Of a DNA stretch of 64,000 bases, positions 52,528 through 61,730 are shown piece by piece. Every line of letters starts with the position of its first letter. Within the stretch, counting starts at the first letter, position 1. The translations under genes were made by a program, and so were the position numbers. The DNA lies in contig NZ_BCTO01000032.1 of assembly GCF_001571325.1 (NCBI RefSeq), positions 1 through 64,000 of the forward strand, written 5' to 3'. This DNA is from Delftia tsuruhatensis NBRC 16741 (GTDB taxonomy: Bacteria > Pseudomonadota > Gammaproteobacteria > Burkholderiales > Burkholderiaceae_C). A model generated the notes under the pieces. It searched no databases, was not told the DNA's origin, and saw only the letters and a list, made by a program, of their open reading frames with translations.

Positions 52528-53279
52528 TCGAGATCGATCACCTGGAAAAGGCCTACGGCGAGCATCGCGTGCTGCGGGGCGTCAACCTGCGCGTGGCACG
52601 TGGAGAAGTGGTGTGTCTGATCGGCCCTTCGGGATCAGGCAAGTCCACGGTGCTGCGCTGCATCAACGGCCTGGAGTCGTACCAGGGCGGCGAGGTGCGC
52701 GCCTTCGGTGAGCGCGTGGACACACGCGCGCCGTTCATCCACGCGCTGCGCAGCCGCATGGGCATGGTCTTCCAGCGCTTCAACCTCTTCCCGCACCGCA
52801 CCGTGGTGCAGAACGTGATGGAAGGCCCCATCCATGTGAAGGGCCAGGCGCCCGGCCAGGCCCATGCCGAGGCATTGGAGCTGCTGCGCAAGGTAGGTCT
52901 GGCAGACAAGGCACAGGCTTGGCCCGCACAGCTTTCGGGCGGGCAGCAGCAGCGGGTGGCCATTGCCCGCGCCCTGGCCATGAAGCCAGAGGCCATGCTG
53001 TTCGACGAACCCACTTCGGCCCTGGACCCCGAGCTGGTAGGCGACGTGCTGGGCGTGATGCGCCAGCTGGCCGAAGAAGGCATGACGATGATCGTGGTCA
53101 CGCACGAGATGGCCTTTGCTCGCGAGGTGGCCGACCGCGTGTGCTTTCTGCACGGCGGCACCATCGTGGAGGCAGGCCCTTCGGCCCAGGTGCTGGGCGC
53201 ACCGCGCCATGCACGCACGCAGGACTTCCTGCGGCGCGTGCTGCACCAGCACTGTGCGCCATCAGAAGGTGCGGCATGA
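52524..53279 (+). CDS. Amino-acid-type ABC importer, ATPase
   Basis: A 251-residue GlnQ/HisP-type ATPase: Walker A GPSGSGKST, Q-loop MVFQRFNLFPH, signature LSGGQQQRVAIARAL, Walker B MLFDEPTSALDPE and the switch His in VVTHEM. Starts four bases inside the permease gene and ends four bases inside the FAD oxidase gene, so the three are translationally coupled. Confidence 0.94.
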   Translation: MIEIDHLEKAYGEHRVLRGVNLRVARGEVVCLIGPSGSGKSTVLRCINGLESYQGGEVRAFGERVDTRAPFIHALRSRMGMVFQRFNLFPHRTVVQNVMEGPIHVKGQAPGQAHAEALELLRKVGLADKAQAWPAQLSGGQQQRVAIARALAMKPEAMLFDEPTSALDPELVGDVLGVMRQLAEEGMTMIVVTHEMAFAREVADRVCFLHGGTIVEAGPSAQVLGAPRHARTQDFLRRVLHQHCAPSEGAA

Positions 53280-54616
53280 CGATGGCAGCTACCGCCTCCA
53301 TCGCATCGTCTTCGTCGGTACGCCCCGTGCTGTCGCACCCGTCAGCGCCATCGCTGTGGGCGGCCACTGCACCCGCCGCACCGCCCACGCCACCGCTGGC
53401 AGCAGCGCTGACCACCACCGACGTGCTGGTGATCGGCGCGGGATATACCGGCCTGTCGGCAGCACTGCACCTGGCCGAAAGCGGCGCCAGCGTGTGCGTG
53501 CTTGACGCCCATGCTCCCGGCTGGGGCGCGTCGGGCCGCAACGGCGGCCAGGTGAACCCCACCCTCAAGTACGACCCCGACGAACTGCAGCGCATCCACG
53601 GTGCCGCTCTTGGCGAGCGGCTGATCGACGCCGTCTCCCGCTCGGCCGACCTTGTGTACGGGTTGATCGAACGCCACGGCATCGACTGTGCGCCCGTGCG
53701 CGCCGGCTGGCTGCAGGTCGGATACACCCAGCAGGCGGTGGACGGCATGCATGCGCGCGCCCGGCAGTGGGAGCGGCGCGGCGTGCGCGTGGAACTGCTG
53801 GACCGCACTGCCACGGCAGCACGCACCGGCACGCCCGCGTTTGCCGGCGGCTGGCTGGACGGCCGCGCCGGCGCCATACAGCCCCTGGCCTACGTGCGCG
53901 GACTGGTGCGCGCCGCACAGACCCTGGGCGCGCAGGTCCACAGCGGATCGCCCGTGCTGGCACTGGAGCGACAGGGCACGGACCATTGGGCCGCCACCAC
54001 GGCCCAGGGTCAACGCATACTGGCCAGGCAGGTGCTGCTGGCCACCAATGGCTATACCGATGGCCTGTGGCCTGGCCTGGCGCGCACGGTACTGGCAGCC
54101 AACAGCTTCATCGTGGCCACGCAGCCCCTGGGCAAGGCGGGCGCGCACATCCTGCCCGGGGGCGAGACAGGCTCGACCTCGCAGCGCCTGCTGCTGTACT
54201 TTCGCAAGGACGCACAAGGCCGTCTGCTCATGGGCGGGCGCGGACATTTTGCGGACCCGCAGGGTGCAGGCGACTATGCCCACCTGGAACGCGCCGTGGC
54301 GCTGATGTTCCCCGGACTGGGCCCCCTCCAATATGAGTACCGCTGGGCAGGGCGCATCGCCGTCACACGCGACTTCATGCCCCACCTGCACCAGCCTGCC
54401 CCCGGCATCACCATGGCCCTGGGCTACAACGGCCGCGGCATTGCCATGGCTACCCTGCTGGGGCGGGAGGCGGCCGTGCTGATGGCCGGCGGAAATGCGC
54501 CGGCATGCCCCTTTCCTGTAACGCCGGTTCAGCCGATACCGCTGCATGGGTTGCAACGGTTGTACATAGCGGCAGGGGTAGCTTGGTACAGCCTGCTGGA
54601 CCGGCTGGGTGCGTGA
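53276..54616 (+). CDS. DAO-family FAD oxidoreductase (PuuB-like)
   Basis: Amine/amino-acid oxidase of the DAO family (446 residues). After a 45-residue Ala/Pro/Ser-rich lead it has the FAD fold VLVIGAGYTGLSAALHLAE, ASGRNGGQVNP (flavin-linking region of PuuB-like enzymes), and a C-terminal GYNGRGIAMATLLGREAA. Same group as gamma-glutamylputrescine oxidase and sarcosine oxidase-like proteins. Position in the importer operon suggests that it oxidises the imported amine; the substrate is unknown. A shorter start near the FAD fold is possible. Confidence 0.88.
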   Translation: MTMAATASIASSSSVRPVLSHPSAPSLWAATAPAAPPTPPLAAALTTTDVLVIGAGYTGLSAALHLAESGASVCVLDAHAPGWGASGRNGGQVNPTLKYDPDELQRIHGAALGERLIDAVSRSADLVYGLIERHGIDCAPVRAGWLQVGYTQQAVDGMHARARQWERRGVRVELLDRTATAARTGTPAFAGGWLDGRAGAIQPLAYVRGLVRAAQTLGAQVHSGSPVLALERQGTDHWAATTAQGQRILARQVLLATNGYTDGLWPGLARTVLAANSFIVATQPLGKAGAHILPGGETGSTSQRLLLYFRKDAQGRLLMGGRGHFADPQGAGDYAHLERAVALMFPGLGPLQYEYRWAGRIAVTRDFMPHLHQPAPGITMALGYNGRGIAMATLLGREAAVLMAGGNAPACPFPVTPVQPIPLHGLQRLYIAAGVAWYSLLDRLGA

Positions 54617-54636
54617 GGTTCAGTGGAGCCGGCCGA

Positions 54637-55206
54637 TCAAGCCGCGCCGGCCTGGCGCATCAACCGCAGCGCCTGCTGCGCCACGCGCTCGCCGAACAGG
54701 CGCGCGGTCTCCAGGTCGCCCGGCAGCATCTCGGCGGCCGAGGCATCCGAGGCCGATTGCGCCATGGCGCCGCTGAAGGCGCCTATCCAGTTGAGGTCGT
54801 TGCGCTGCGCGGCGCGCGCGTTGGACGGCAGCATGCCGCTGCCCACCCACAGCCCGCCGTGCTGCATGGCCAGCTGGAACAGGTAGTCCAGCGTGGTCTG
54901 CTTGTTGCCGTTGACGCTGGCACTGTTGGTGAAGCCGGCGAACAGCTTGTCCTTCCAGGCCTGCACGAACCACGGCTTGGACGAGGCATCGGCAAAGCGC
55001 TTGAACTGCCAGCTGGGCCCGCCCATGTAGGTGGGCGAGCCGAAGATGATGGCATCTGCCGCCGCCAGCAGCTCCCAGCCGCCGGCAGGCAGCTGGCCGT
55101 CGCTGTCTATGGCCAGCATGCGCGCACCCGCGCCATCGGCCACGGCCTGGGCCATGCGCTGGGTGTGCCCGTAACCCGAGTGGTAGACCACCACGATATC
55201 TGCCAT
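54637..55206 (-). CDS. Flavodoxin-family FMN protein (WrbA-like)
   Basis: A 189-residue flavodoxin-fold protein: VVVYHSGYGHTQRMAQAVA phosphate loop, FGSPTYMGGPSWQFKRFAD, and FTNSASVNGNKQTTLDYL, as in WrbA or NAD(P)H:quinone oxidoreductases. Start MADIVVVYHSGYG with GAGGAT upstream. First in line after a terminator from DoxX. Likely a quinone reductase under oxidative conditions. Confidence 0.88.
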   Translation of the reverse strand: MADIVVVYHSGYGHTQRMAQAVADGAGARMLAIDSDGQLPAGGWELLAAADAIIFGSPTYMGGPSWQFKRFADASSKPWFVQAWKDKLFAGFTNSASVNGNKQTTLDYLFQLAMQHGGLWVGSGMLPSNARAAQRNDLNWIGAFSGAMAQSASDASAAEMLPGDLETARLFGERVAQQALRLMRQAGAA

Positions 55207-55275
55207 ACAAGAAATCCTCGGGCGCCGGCCACGGCTCCAGGCCGGCAGGCGCCACATTCATCGATCATCCACGCC

Positions 55276-55304
55276 AAAAGGCCCCACAGCGCTGCTGCGG
55301 GGCC
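55276..55304 (-). terminator. Terminator between DoxX and flavodoxin genes
   Basis: An 11-bp stem with one mismatch (GGCCCCACAGC against GCTGCGGGGCC) and a 3-base loop; the minus-strand reading is followed by TTTTGG. It ends the pirin-DoxX transcript. Confidence 0.75.
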
Positions 55305-55360
55305 CACTCAGGCCGGTAGCCTAACAAAAATAAAGGAGCCGGCGGCAGTGCGCGGGCCAC

Positions 55361-55768
55361 TCAATGGCGCCGTGCATCCACACTCCAGCCACCGGCGCCA
55401 TGGGCGGCAAAGCCCAGCAGGCCGCCCGTGACGGCGATGTTCTTCCAGAACAGCAGCTGCTGCATCATGGCCGCGTCGGCCGGCACGCTCCAGTAGGCAT
55501 GGAAGAAGAAGCTGGCCACCAGCGTGAAGAAGGCCAGCGCCAGGGCCGCCCAGCGCGTGCACCAGCCCAGCAGCAGGGCCAGCCCGCCGACGATCTCCAC
55601 CACCAGGGCCACGGCCACGCCGATCTGCGGCATGGGCATGCCCACCGAGGCCGCATAGCCCACCGTGCCGGCGAAGCCTCCGATTTTCTGAAAGCCCGCA
55701 GGCACGAACATCAGCGCGATCAGGATGCGGCCGGCCAGCGCCAGCGGGTTGCTCAGACGGTTCAGCAT
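55361..55768 (-). CDS. DoxX family membrane protein
   Basis: A 135-residue inner-membrane protein with four hydrophobic segments: LALAGRILIALMFVPAGFQKIGG, PQIGVAVALVVEIVGGLALL, ALALAFFTLVASFFFH and the FWKNIAVTGGLLGFAAHG end, typical DoxX/YphA type. GAGGAG precedes the ATG. It lies 22 bases after the pirin gene; such pairs are common and linked to redox or detoxification functions. Confidence 0.9.
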   Translation of the reverse strand: MLNRLSNPLALAGRILIALMFVPAGFQKIGGFAGTVGYAASVGMPMPQIGVAVALVVEIVGGLALLLGWCTRWAALALAFFTLVASFFFHAYWSVPADAAMMQQLLFWKNIAVTGGLLGFAAHGAGGWSVDARRH

Positions 55769-55790
55769 GATGGTTACTCCTCGTGAATGC

Positions 55791-56492
55791 TCAGGCTTGC
55801 AGATCGAACACCAGGACCTCGGACTGTTCCCCGTCGTGCAGGCGCAGTCGCGGTTCATTCTCCACAAGGGCCGCATCGCCCGTTGTCAGCCGTTGCCCAT
55901 TGACGCTCAGCGCGCCGCGCACCAGGTGCACATAGGTTTTGCGGCCGGAGGGCAGCTCCATTTCGGCGTGCTCATCGCCGTCGAACAGGCCGGCATAGAG
56001 CCGGGCATCGGCATGGACGGTGACCGAGCCATCCGCGCCATCGGGCGAGGCCACCAGGCGCAGCCGGCCGCGCTTTTCCTCGTCGGCAAAGGCTTTTTGC
56101 GCATAGCCGGGCGCAATGCCCGTCTCGCTGGGCAGCAGCCAGATCTGCAGGAAATGCGTGGTCTGGCCCGGCGCATGGTTGTGCTCGCTGTGGACCACGC
56201 CCGAGCCGGCGCTCATGCGCTGCACCTCGCCGGGCGAGATGGTCTGTTCGTTGCCCATGCTGTCCTTGTGCGAGAGCCGGCCTTCGAGCACGTAGCTGAT
56301 GATCTCCATGTCCTTGTGGCCATGGGAGCCGAAGCCCGTGCCCGGGGCGATGTGGTCCTCGTTGATCACGCGCAGGTTGCCAAAGCCCATGTGGCGCGGA
56401 TCGTGGTAGCCCGCAAACGAGAAGCTGTGGTGCGAGCGCAGCCAACCATGGTCGGCATGGCCGCGTTCCCGGGATTTTCGCAGGGCGATCAT
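55791..56492 (-). CDS. Pirin family protein
   Basis: Bicupin protein of 233 residues resembling YhhW/pirin quercetinase. The N-terminal cupin has the metal ligands in GSHGHKDMEIISYV and VHSEHN. The start MIALRKSRERGHADHGWLRS is the usual family start; an upstream Met adds 19 unlike residues. It forms an operon with DoxX and diverges from a LysR gene. Confidence 0.92.
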   Translation of the reverse strand: MIALRKSRERGHADHGWLRSHHSFSFAGYHDPRHMGFGNLRVINEDHIAPGTGFGSHGHKDMEIISYVLEGRLSHKDSMGNEQTISPGEVQRMSAGSGVVHSEHNHAPGQTTHFLQIWLLPSETGIAPGYAQKAFADEEKRGRLRLVASPDGADGSVTVHADARLYAGLFDGDEHAEMELPSGRKTYVHLVRGALSVNGQRLTTGDAALVENEPRLRLHDGEQSEVLVFDLQA

Positions 56493-56596
56493 GTTTTTGT
56501 CCCTTTCCAACGTGTCAGATCTTCGAAACTCTTGCGTCGATGGCTCCACTGTAGAAGCCGCTGTAGCAGGCCAGGCACAGCGGGATTGATGGCATC

Positions 56597-56613
56597 ATTC
56601 AAAGCTTTTGAAT
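56597..56613. promoter_or_regulatory. ATTCAA-AGCTT-TTGAAT palindrome, candidate LysR site
   Basis: A perfect 6-bp inverted repeat with a T-N11-A core lies 13 bases before the LysR ATG and about 105 bases before the divergent pirin start. Its place fits autorepression by the LysR protein. Confidence 0.5.
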
Positions 56614-56625
56614 CCATAACGCCCC

Positions 56626-57564
56626 ATGCCCAGCCCCCGCGACGTGCTCACTCCCGACAGCCTGGCCATGCTCCAGGCGATTGCCGAGGCCGGCAGCTTT
56701 GCCGCCGCCGCACGCCAGCTGGGCCTGGTGCCAAGTGCCCTGACCTACCGCGTGCGCCAGATCGAGGATGCGCTGGACGTGCTGCTGTTCGACCGCCGCT
56801 CGCGCCACGCCCAGCCCACCGAGGCCGGCCGGGAACTGCTGCGCGAAGGCACCCGGCTGCTGCATGAGATCGACACCGTGGCCCACCGCGTGCGCCGTGT
56901 GGCCACGGGCTGGGAGCCGCACCTGACCATCGTGGTGGACGGCGCCGTGGCGCGCACGCCCATGCTGGAACTGGTCGAGGCCTTCTACGCCATGCAGCCG
57001 CCCACGCGGCTGAAGCTGCGCGACGGCATCCTCACCGGCACGCTGGAGACGCTGACCTCGGGCCGCGCCGACCTGGCCATCGGCGTGGCCGTCAACTCCA
57101 GCAACGTGGCAGGCCTGCAGGCCTGCGAGCTGGGCGAGCTGGACTTCGTCTTTGCCGTGGCGCCACACCATCCGCTGGCCACGGCGCCCGAGCCCATCAC
57201 CGACGCGACGCTGCTGCAGCACCGCATCATCGCCGTGGCCGATTCAGGCCTGCGCGACAGCGCCAGCATGGGCCTGCTCAGCGGCCAGGACATCTTCACC
57301 GTGGACTCCATGCAGGCCAAGATCGAGGCACAGGTGCGCGGCATAGGCTGCGGCTTCCTGCCCCATTTCATGGCCGACGTCTATGTGCAGGCCGGCCTGC
57401 TGGTAACGCGCCAGGTCGCCCGGCCCTCGCGCAATGTGCGCATGCACTACGCATGGTCCTGCCCGCCGCAGCAGGACCCGCCGCGCGCGCTGCAGTGGTG
57501 GCTGCAGCAGCTGGAAAGCCCCGCCACGCGCCGCGCTCTCATGGAAAATCATCACCGACATTGA
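56626..57564 (+). CDS. LysR-type regulator (pirin-DoxX locus)
   Basis: A 312-residue LysR regulator: HTH SLAMLQAIAEAGSFAAAARQ and LTYRVRQIEDALDVLLFDRR, then a co-inducer domain (IGVAVNSSNVAGLQACELGELDF region). It diverges from pirin-DoxX across 133 bases holding a palindromic LysR-like site. By position it likely controls them. Confidence 0.92.
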   Translation: MPSPRDVLTPDSLAMLQAIAEAGSFAAAARQLGLVPSALTYRVRQIEDALDVLLFDRRSRHAQPTEAGRELLREGTRLLHEIDTVAHRVRRVATGWEPHLTIVVDGAVARTPMLELVEAFYAMQPPTRLKLRDGILTGTLETLTSGRADLAIGVAVNSSNVAGLQACELGELDFVFAVAPHHPLATAPEPITDATLLQHRIIAVADSGLRDSASMGLLSGQDIFTVDSMQAKIEAQVRGIGCGFLPHFMADVYVQAGLLVTRQVARPSRNVRMHYAWSCPPQQDPPRALQWWLQQLESPATRRALMENHHRH

Positions 57565-57698
57565 GCTGGCGCACGCCGCCGGGCGGTCTGTGCGGGTGTA
57601 GAGTGGTTACAGGTCCCGGCCTGCTCCGCCGCTGCGGCGAAGCAGGCCGGCAAGGACATGCTTCCCGGAATCTGCCACTGCCCGCAAAGGTCTGCTCC

Positions 57699-58826
57699 AT
57701 GAACGCTTCCCGCGCCGCCTCCAAGTCCACGGTCAAGAAAAAGGCCACCAAGCCCCCCGAAGCCTCCAAGGCGCGCCCCAAGGCCGGCGCGCGCCGCATC
57801 GCCGTGATCGGTGCCGGCATGGCGGGCCTGGCCTGCGCCCGCACGCTGATGCAGGCCGGCCACGATGTCCATGTCTACGAACGGCTGCCCCAGGTGGGCG
57901 GGCGCATGCGCTCCGTCAACGCCGCGCATGGCGCCTTCGACATCGGCGCGCAGTATTTCACCGTGCGCGACAAGCGCTTCGAGCTGGCCCTGCAGACCGT
58001 GCCCGGCCTGTGCCGCCCCTGGAGCGTGAGCACGCTGCGCGTGCTGGATGCGCAGGGTCGCCAGTCCAGCGCCGCACCCGCACCCACCGAGGCCCATTGG
58101 GTGGCCACGCCCGACATGCAGGCCCTGCCCATGGCCTGGGCCGCGCCGCTGTGGGACGCCGACCGCCTGCATCTGGGCCAGCGCGTGACCAAGCTCGAAC
58201 GCCAGCCCGGCTCGCGCGGCTGGAGCCTGCATGTGGAGACGACCGAGCCGACCACGCAGATCCGCACGGGATTCGATGAAGTGATACTCGCCCTGCCCGC
58301 GCCCCAGGCGCGCCAGCTGCTGCAGACCACGCCCCTGGCCCTGTCGCTGGTGCAGGGCATGGCGGCCGTGGAGATGGCACCCTGCTGGGCGCTGACGCTG
58401 TCCTATCCCATGGCCACCGAGGCCGGCCTGTCCACCCTGGGCCCACAGTGGAATGCAGCCCGTACCACCCATGAGCGCGCGGTCTGGGTGGCGCGCGAAT
58501 CGTCCAAGCCGGGACGCTCCCAGAGCGAGCGATGGACCGTGCTGGCCAGCCCCCAATGGTCCCAGGAGCACCGCTCCGACGACGCGCCCCGCGTGCTGGC
58601 CAAGATGCAGAAGGCCTTTGGCGAGATCACGCGCATCCGCATCCCCCCCCGCCATGCCAGCGTCTATCTCTGGCCCCATGCCCAGACCCTGTCGCCGCTG
58701 GGCAGCAGCCATTTGCGCAACAAGGACGCCGGCCTGGGCCTGTGCGGCGACTGGTGCATTGGCCGCCGTGTCGAGGATGCCTTCGTCTCGGGGCTGGAGA
58801 TGGCGCTGGCCATGGTTGCGGACTGA
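57699..58826 (+). CDS. Renalase-like FAD amine oxidoreductase
   Basis: An NAD(P)/FAD-dependent protein of 375 residues. A Lys/Ala-rich N-terminal 30 residues precede the FAD fold IAVIGAGMAGLACARTL and the VYERLPQVGGRMRS motif; DIGAQYFTVRD and a C-terminal GLCGDWCIGRRVEDAFVSG complete the renalase/NADB-type pattern. Substrate unknown; family members act on reduced nicotinamide forms or amines. The basic lead is not a signal peptide. Confidence 0.85.
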   Translation: MNASRAASKSTVKKKATKPPEASKARPKAGARRIAVIGAGMAGLACARTLMQAGHDVHVYERLPQVGGRMRSVNAAHGAFDIGAQYFTVRDKRFELALQTVPGLCRPWSVSTLRVLDAQGRQSSAAPAPTEAHWVATPDMQALPMAWAAPLWDADRLHLGQRVTKLERQPGSRGWSLHVETTEPTTQIRTGFDEVILALPAPQARQLLQTTPLALSLVQGMAAVEMAPCWALTLSYPMATEAGLSTLGPQWNAARTTHERAVWVARESSKPGRSQSERWTVLASPQWSQEHRSDDAPRVLAKMQKAFGEITRIRIPPRHASVYLWPHAQTLSPLGSSHLRNKDAGLGLCGDWCIGRRVEDAFVSGLEMALAMVAD

Positions 58827-58892
58827 GCCGGGGCAGTGTCCGGCTCCCAGGTCATGGCAAGGGGCGGCGCGAGGCTTTAACATCCGGCCCCG

Positions 58893-59831
58893 ATGATTTG
58901 CGCCGTCCCTCAGTCCCCCGATCCCGGCATTGCCACCGCGGCCTCCCCCTATGTGGGCCGCTTTGCGCCCTCGCCCACGGGCCTGCTGCACGCAGGCTCC
59001 CTGGTGGCAGCGCTGGCCAGCTGGCTGGATGCCCGGGCCCACGGCGGGCGCTGGCTGGTGCGCATCGAGGACATAGATCCCCCGCGCTGCCAGCCCGGTG
59101 CCGACATGGCCATCCTGGGCCAGCTCGCCGCCTGCGGCCTGCTGCCCGACGAGGAGCCGGTCTGGCAATCCCGCCGCGGCGCCCTCTACGAGGCCGCTGT
59201 GGAGCAGCTCAAGGCCAGCGGCCTGGCCTATCCCTGCGGCTGCACGCGCAAGGACATCGAGGCCGCCTGGGACCGCCTGGGCTGGATCCATGAACGCCAT
59301 GTGGAGCGCCCCTACCCCGGCACCTGCCGCGGCGGCCTGCATGGCAAGAGCCCCCGCGCCTGGCGCTTTGCGCTGGACCACTTTGCCGGCCGCCACCCCG
59401 TGCTGCACTGGCAGGACCGCCGCATGGGCGCCCAGCAGCAGGATGTGATCCACGGCGTCGGCGACTTCGTGCTGCGCCGGGCCGATGGCCTGTGGGCCTA
59501 TCAGCTGGCCGTGGTCGTCGATGACGGCCTGCAGGGCGTCACCCATGTGGTGCGCGGCGCCGACCTCGCCGACAATACGCCCCGCCAGATGCTGCTGCAG
59601 CGCGCCCTGGGCCTGCCCGCCCCGCAGTACCTGCATACGCCGCTGGTGCTCATGCCTGACGGCGAGAAACTTTCCAAGCAGCACGGCGCCCCCGCCCTGG
59701 ACCTGAGCGTCCCCCTGGCCACGCTTCGCACCGCCGCCACCCACCTGGGCCTGCCCCAGCCTTCTCCACAGACCGCATTGGGCGAAGCGCTGCAGTTCTG
59801 GGTACGGAGCTGGCGCCATACATACAATTGA
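58893..59831 (+). CDS. gluQ: Glutamyl-Q tRNA(Asp) synthetase
   Basis: Truncated glutamyl-tRNA synthetase that puts glutamate on queuosine in tRNA(Asp). The 312-residue protein has [15 protein letters not shown] (HIGH-type motif), the CGCTRKD zinc-binding pair, [14 protein letters not shown] and KLSKQHG (KMSKS type); it lacks an anticodon-binding domain, as the family does. Confidence 0.94.
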   Translation: MICAVPQSPDPGIATAASPYVGRFAPSPTGLLHAGSLVAALASWLDARAHGGRWLVRIEDIDPPRCQPGADMAILGQLAACGLLPDEEPVWQSRRGALYEAAVEQLKASGLAYPCGCTRKDIEAAWDRLGWIHERHVERPYPGTCRGGLHGKSPRAWRFALDHFAGRHPVLHWQDRRMGAQQQDVIHGVGDFVLRRADGLWAYQLAVVVDDGLQGVTHVVRGADLADNTPRQMLLQRALGLPAPQYLHTPLVLMPDGEKLSKQHGAPALDLSVPLATLRTAATHLGLPQPSPQTALGEALQFWVRSWRHTYN

Positions 59832-59871
59832 GCCCGTGAACCCAATTCCTTCCTCCCACGCCGAGCAGTCC

Positions 59872-60651
59872 ATGGACGGCGACATCCCGAACACCATGCC
59901 CGCTGCCTCCGGCACGCCGCATGATTGCCCTTCACCCTCCACGCCTGCGGCCGCGCGTACCGGCCAGCCGCCCGAGGGCGTGGCCCATCCCAAGACCATC
60001 AAGAGCTATGTGCGCCGCGCCGGCCGCACCACGACCGGCCAGGCCAAGGCCTTCGAGGAACTGGGCCCGCGCTTCGTGCTCAACTACCAGGCCGCGCCGC
60101 TGGACGCCTCGGCCACCTATGGCCGCCAGGGCCGGCTGATCCTGGAGATCGGCTTCGGCATGGGCGAGGCCACGGCACACATTGCGCGCGTGCGCCCGGA
60201 CGACAACTTCCTTTGCTGCGAGGTGCACGAGCCTGGCGTGGGCGCCCTGCTCAAGCGCATTGGCGAGCAGGACATCACCAACATCCGCATCCTGCAGCAC
60301 GACGCCGTCGAAGTCATAGACAACATGCTGCCCGAGGCCAGCCTCGACGGCGTGCACATCTTCTTTCCCGATCCCTGGCACAAGAAGAAGCACAACAAGC
60401 GCCGCCTGATCCAGGAGCCGCTGGTGGCCAAGCTGGCGCGCCGGCTGCGCCCCGGTGGCTACATCCACTGCGCCACCGACTGGGAACCCTACGCAGTGCA
60501 GATGCTGGAAGTGCTGGGCGCCGAGCCACTGCTGGCCAACACGGCACAAGGCTATGCCGCCAAGCCCGACTACCGGCCGCTGACCAAGTTCGAGAACCGC
60601 GGCATCCGCCTGGGCCACGGCGTATGGGATCTGGTGTTTGAGCGCCGCTGA
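59872..60651 (+). CDS. trmB: tRNA (guanine-46-N7) methyltransferase
   Basis: Class I methyltransferase making m7G46 in tRNA variable loops. About 259 residues from ATG at 59872; GTG at 59836 (12 codons up) and ATG at 59896 are alternatives. The first 50 residues are variable, then [22 protein letters not shown]-binding [17 protein letters not shown], and the catalytic [16 protein letters not shown]. Follows gluQ by 40 bases. Confidence 0.94.
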   Translation: MDGDIPNTMPAASGTPHDCPSPSTPAAARTGQPPEGVAHPKTIKSYVRRAGRTTTGQAKAFEELGPRFVLNYQAAPLDASATYGRQGRLILEIGFGMGEATAHIARVRPDDNFLCCEVHEPGVGALLKRIGEQDITNIRILQHDAVEVIDNMLPEASLDGVHIFFPDPWHKKKHNKRRLIQEPLVAKLARRLRPGGYIHCATDWEPYAVQMLEVLGAEPLLANTAQGYAAKPDYRPLTKFENRGIRLGHGVWDLVFERR

Positions 60652-60685
60652 GCCGGTCGCGCCCTCCTCCAAGACAAGGCCTCGC

Positions 60686-61708
60686 ATGCAGCCATTGCTA
60701 CAGAATCTGGTCGAGATGACGGCCCACCGGGACCATCTGCGATTGGAAATCTCGGTGCTGTCCACCTTGTTCAAGCTCAACGGCGTGGTGCAGGTGCGGG
60801 CGCTGGAGCTGTTCGCCATGCCTGACGGCAGGCACTGCGTGCGTGCGCGCACCTGGAGCCAGGGCGATGAGGTCATGTCCACCGATGCCGAGGCCCTGTA
60901 CGACCCGCAGAGCGTGGAGCTGTCCTCCATGCCCTCGCTGCAGCAGGCCCTGCAGCAGCGCGCCCTGGTCGCCTCGGCCGTGCAGCCCGATGGCCGCCAT
61001 GTGCTGTGGCTGCCGCTGTGGCGCCAGGAGACGGCCTACCACTGCCTGGAGATTGCCCAGTCCACGGCCTTCTCGCCCAGCCGGCTGGATGTGATCCAGG
61101 GCATCTTCGGCGTCTATCACAACTACCAGAGCCTGCTGGACTACAGCGAGCGCGACGCGCTGACCGGCCTGCTAAACCGCAAGACCTTCGACGAGCAGTT
61201 CCTGCGCCTGTCTCTGCAGGAGCCGCCGGCAGCCATGCCTGGCGTGGCCACGCAAGATGTTCCGGGCCAGTGGCTGGCCGCCATCGACATCGACCATTTC
61301 AAGCGCATCAACGACCGCTTCGGCCATCTGTATGGCGACGAGGTGCTGATCCTGGTGGCCAACATCCTGCGCAGCTGCTTCGATGCCAAGGACCGCGTAT
61401 TCCGCTTCGGCGGAGAGGAGTTCGTGGTGCTGCTGCGCTCGGTCAGCCTGGCCAATGCGCGCAAGGCGCTGGAGCGCCTGCGCCACGATGTGGAGAGCTA
61501 CGAGTTTCCCCAGGTCGGCCGCATCACCGTGAGCGCGGGATTTGCCGCCATGGGCACCGGCGCGCCCGTGGAGGTTCTGGGGCATGCCGACCAGGCGCTC
61601 TACCACGCCAAGGAACATGGCCGCAACCAGACCTGGTACTACGGCGACCTGATCACCCAGGGATTGCTGGCACCCCAGGTGAACAGCAACGACATCGAAC
61701 TGTTCTGA
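60686..61708 (+). CDS. GGDEF diguanylate cyclase without I-site
   Basis: A soluble 340-residue cyclase. The N-terminal 165 residues resemble a degenerate GAF-like sensor (RLEISVLSTLFKLNGV; VLWLPLWRQETAYHCLEIAQ). The GGDEF domain is complete with DIDHFKRINDRFGHLYGDE and GGEEF at 242-246. The inhibitory RxxD place reads DAKD (233-236), so product inhibition there is absent. It converges with another I-site-less cyclase, 22 bases between their stops. Confidence 0.9.
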   Translation: MQPLLQNLVEMTAHRDHLRLEISVLSTLFKLNGVVQVRALELFAMPDGRHCVRARTWSQGDEVMSTDAEALYDPQSVELSSMPSLQQALQQRALVASAVQPDGRHVLWLPLWRQETAYHCLEIAQSTAFSPSRLDVIQGIFGVYHNYQSLLDYSERDALTGLLNRKTFDEQFLRLSLQEPPAAMPGVATQDVPGQWLAAIDIDHFKRINDRFGHLYGDEVLILVANILRSCFDAKDRVFRFGGEEFVVLLRSVSLANARKALERLRHDVESYEFPQVGRITVSAGFAAMGTGAPVEVLGHADQALYHAKEHGRNQTWYYGDLITQGLLAPQVNSNDIELF

Positions 61709-61730
61709 GCCCGACCTGAGGCCAGGCCGG

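Noticed and set aside
57552..60002. 816-codon minus-strand frame antisense to renalase-like and gluQ genes
   Set aside because: Shadow frame; the plus strand carries gluQ and FAD motifs.
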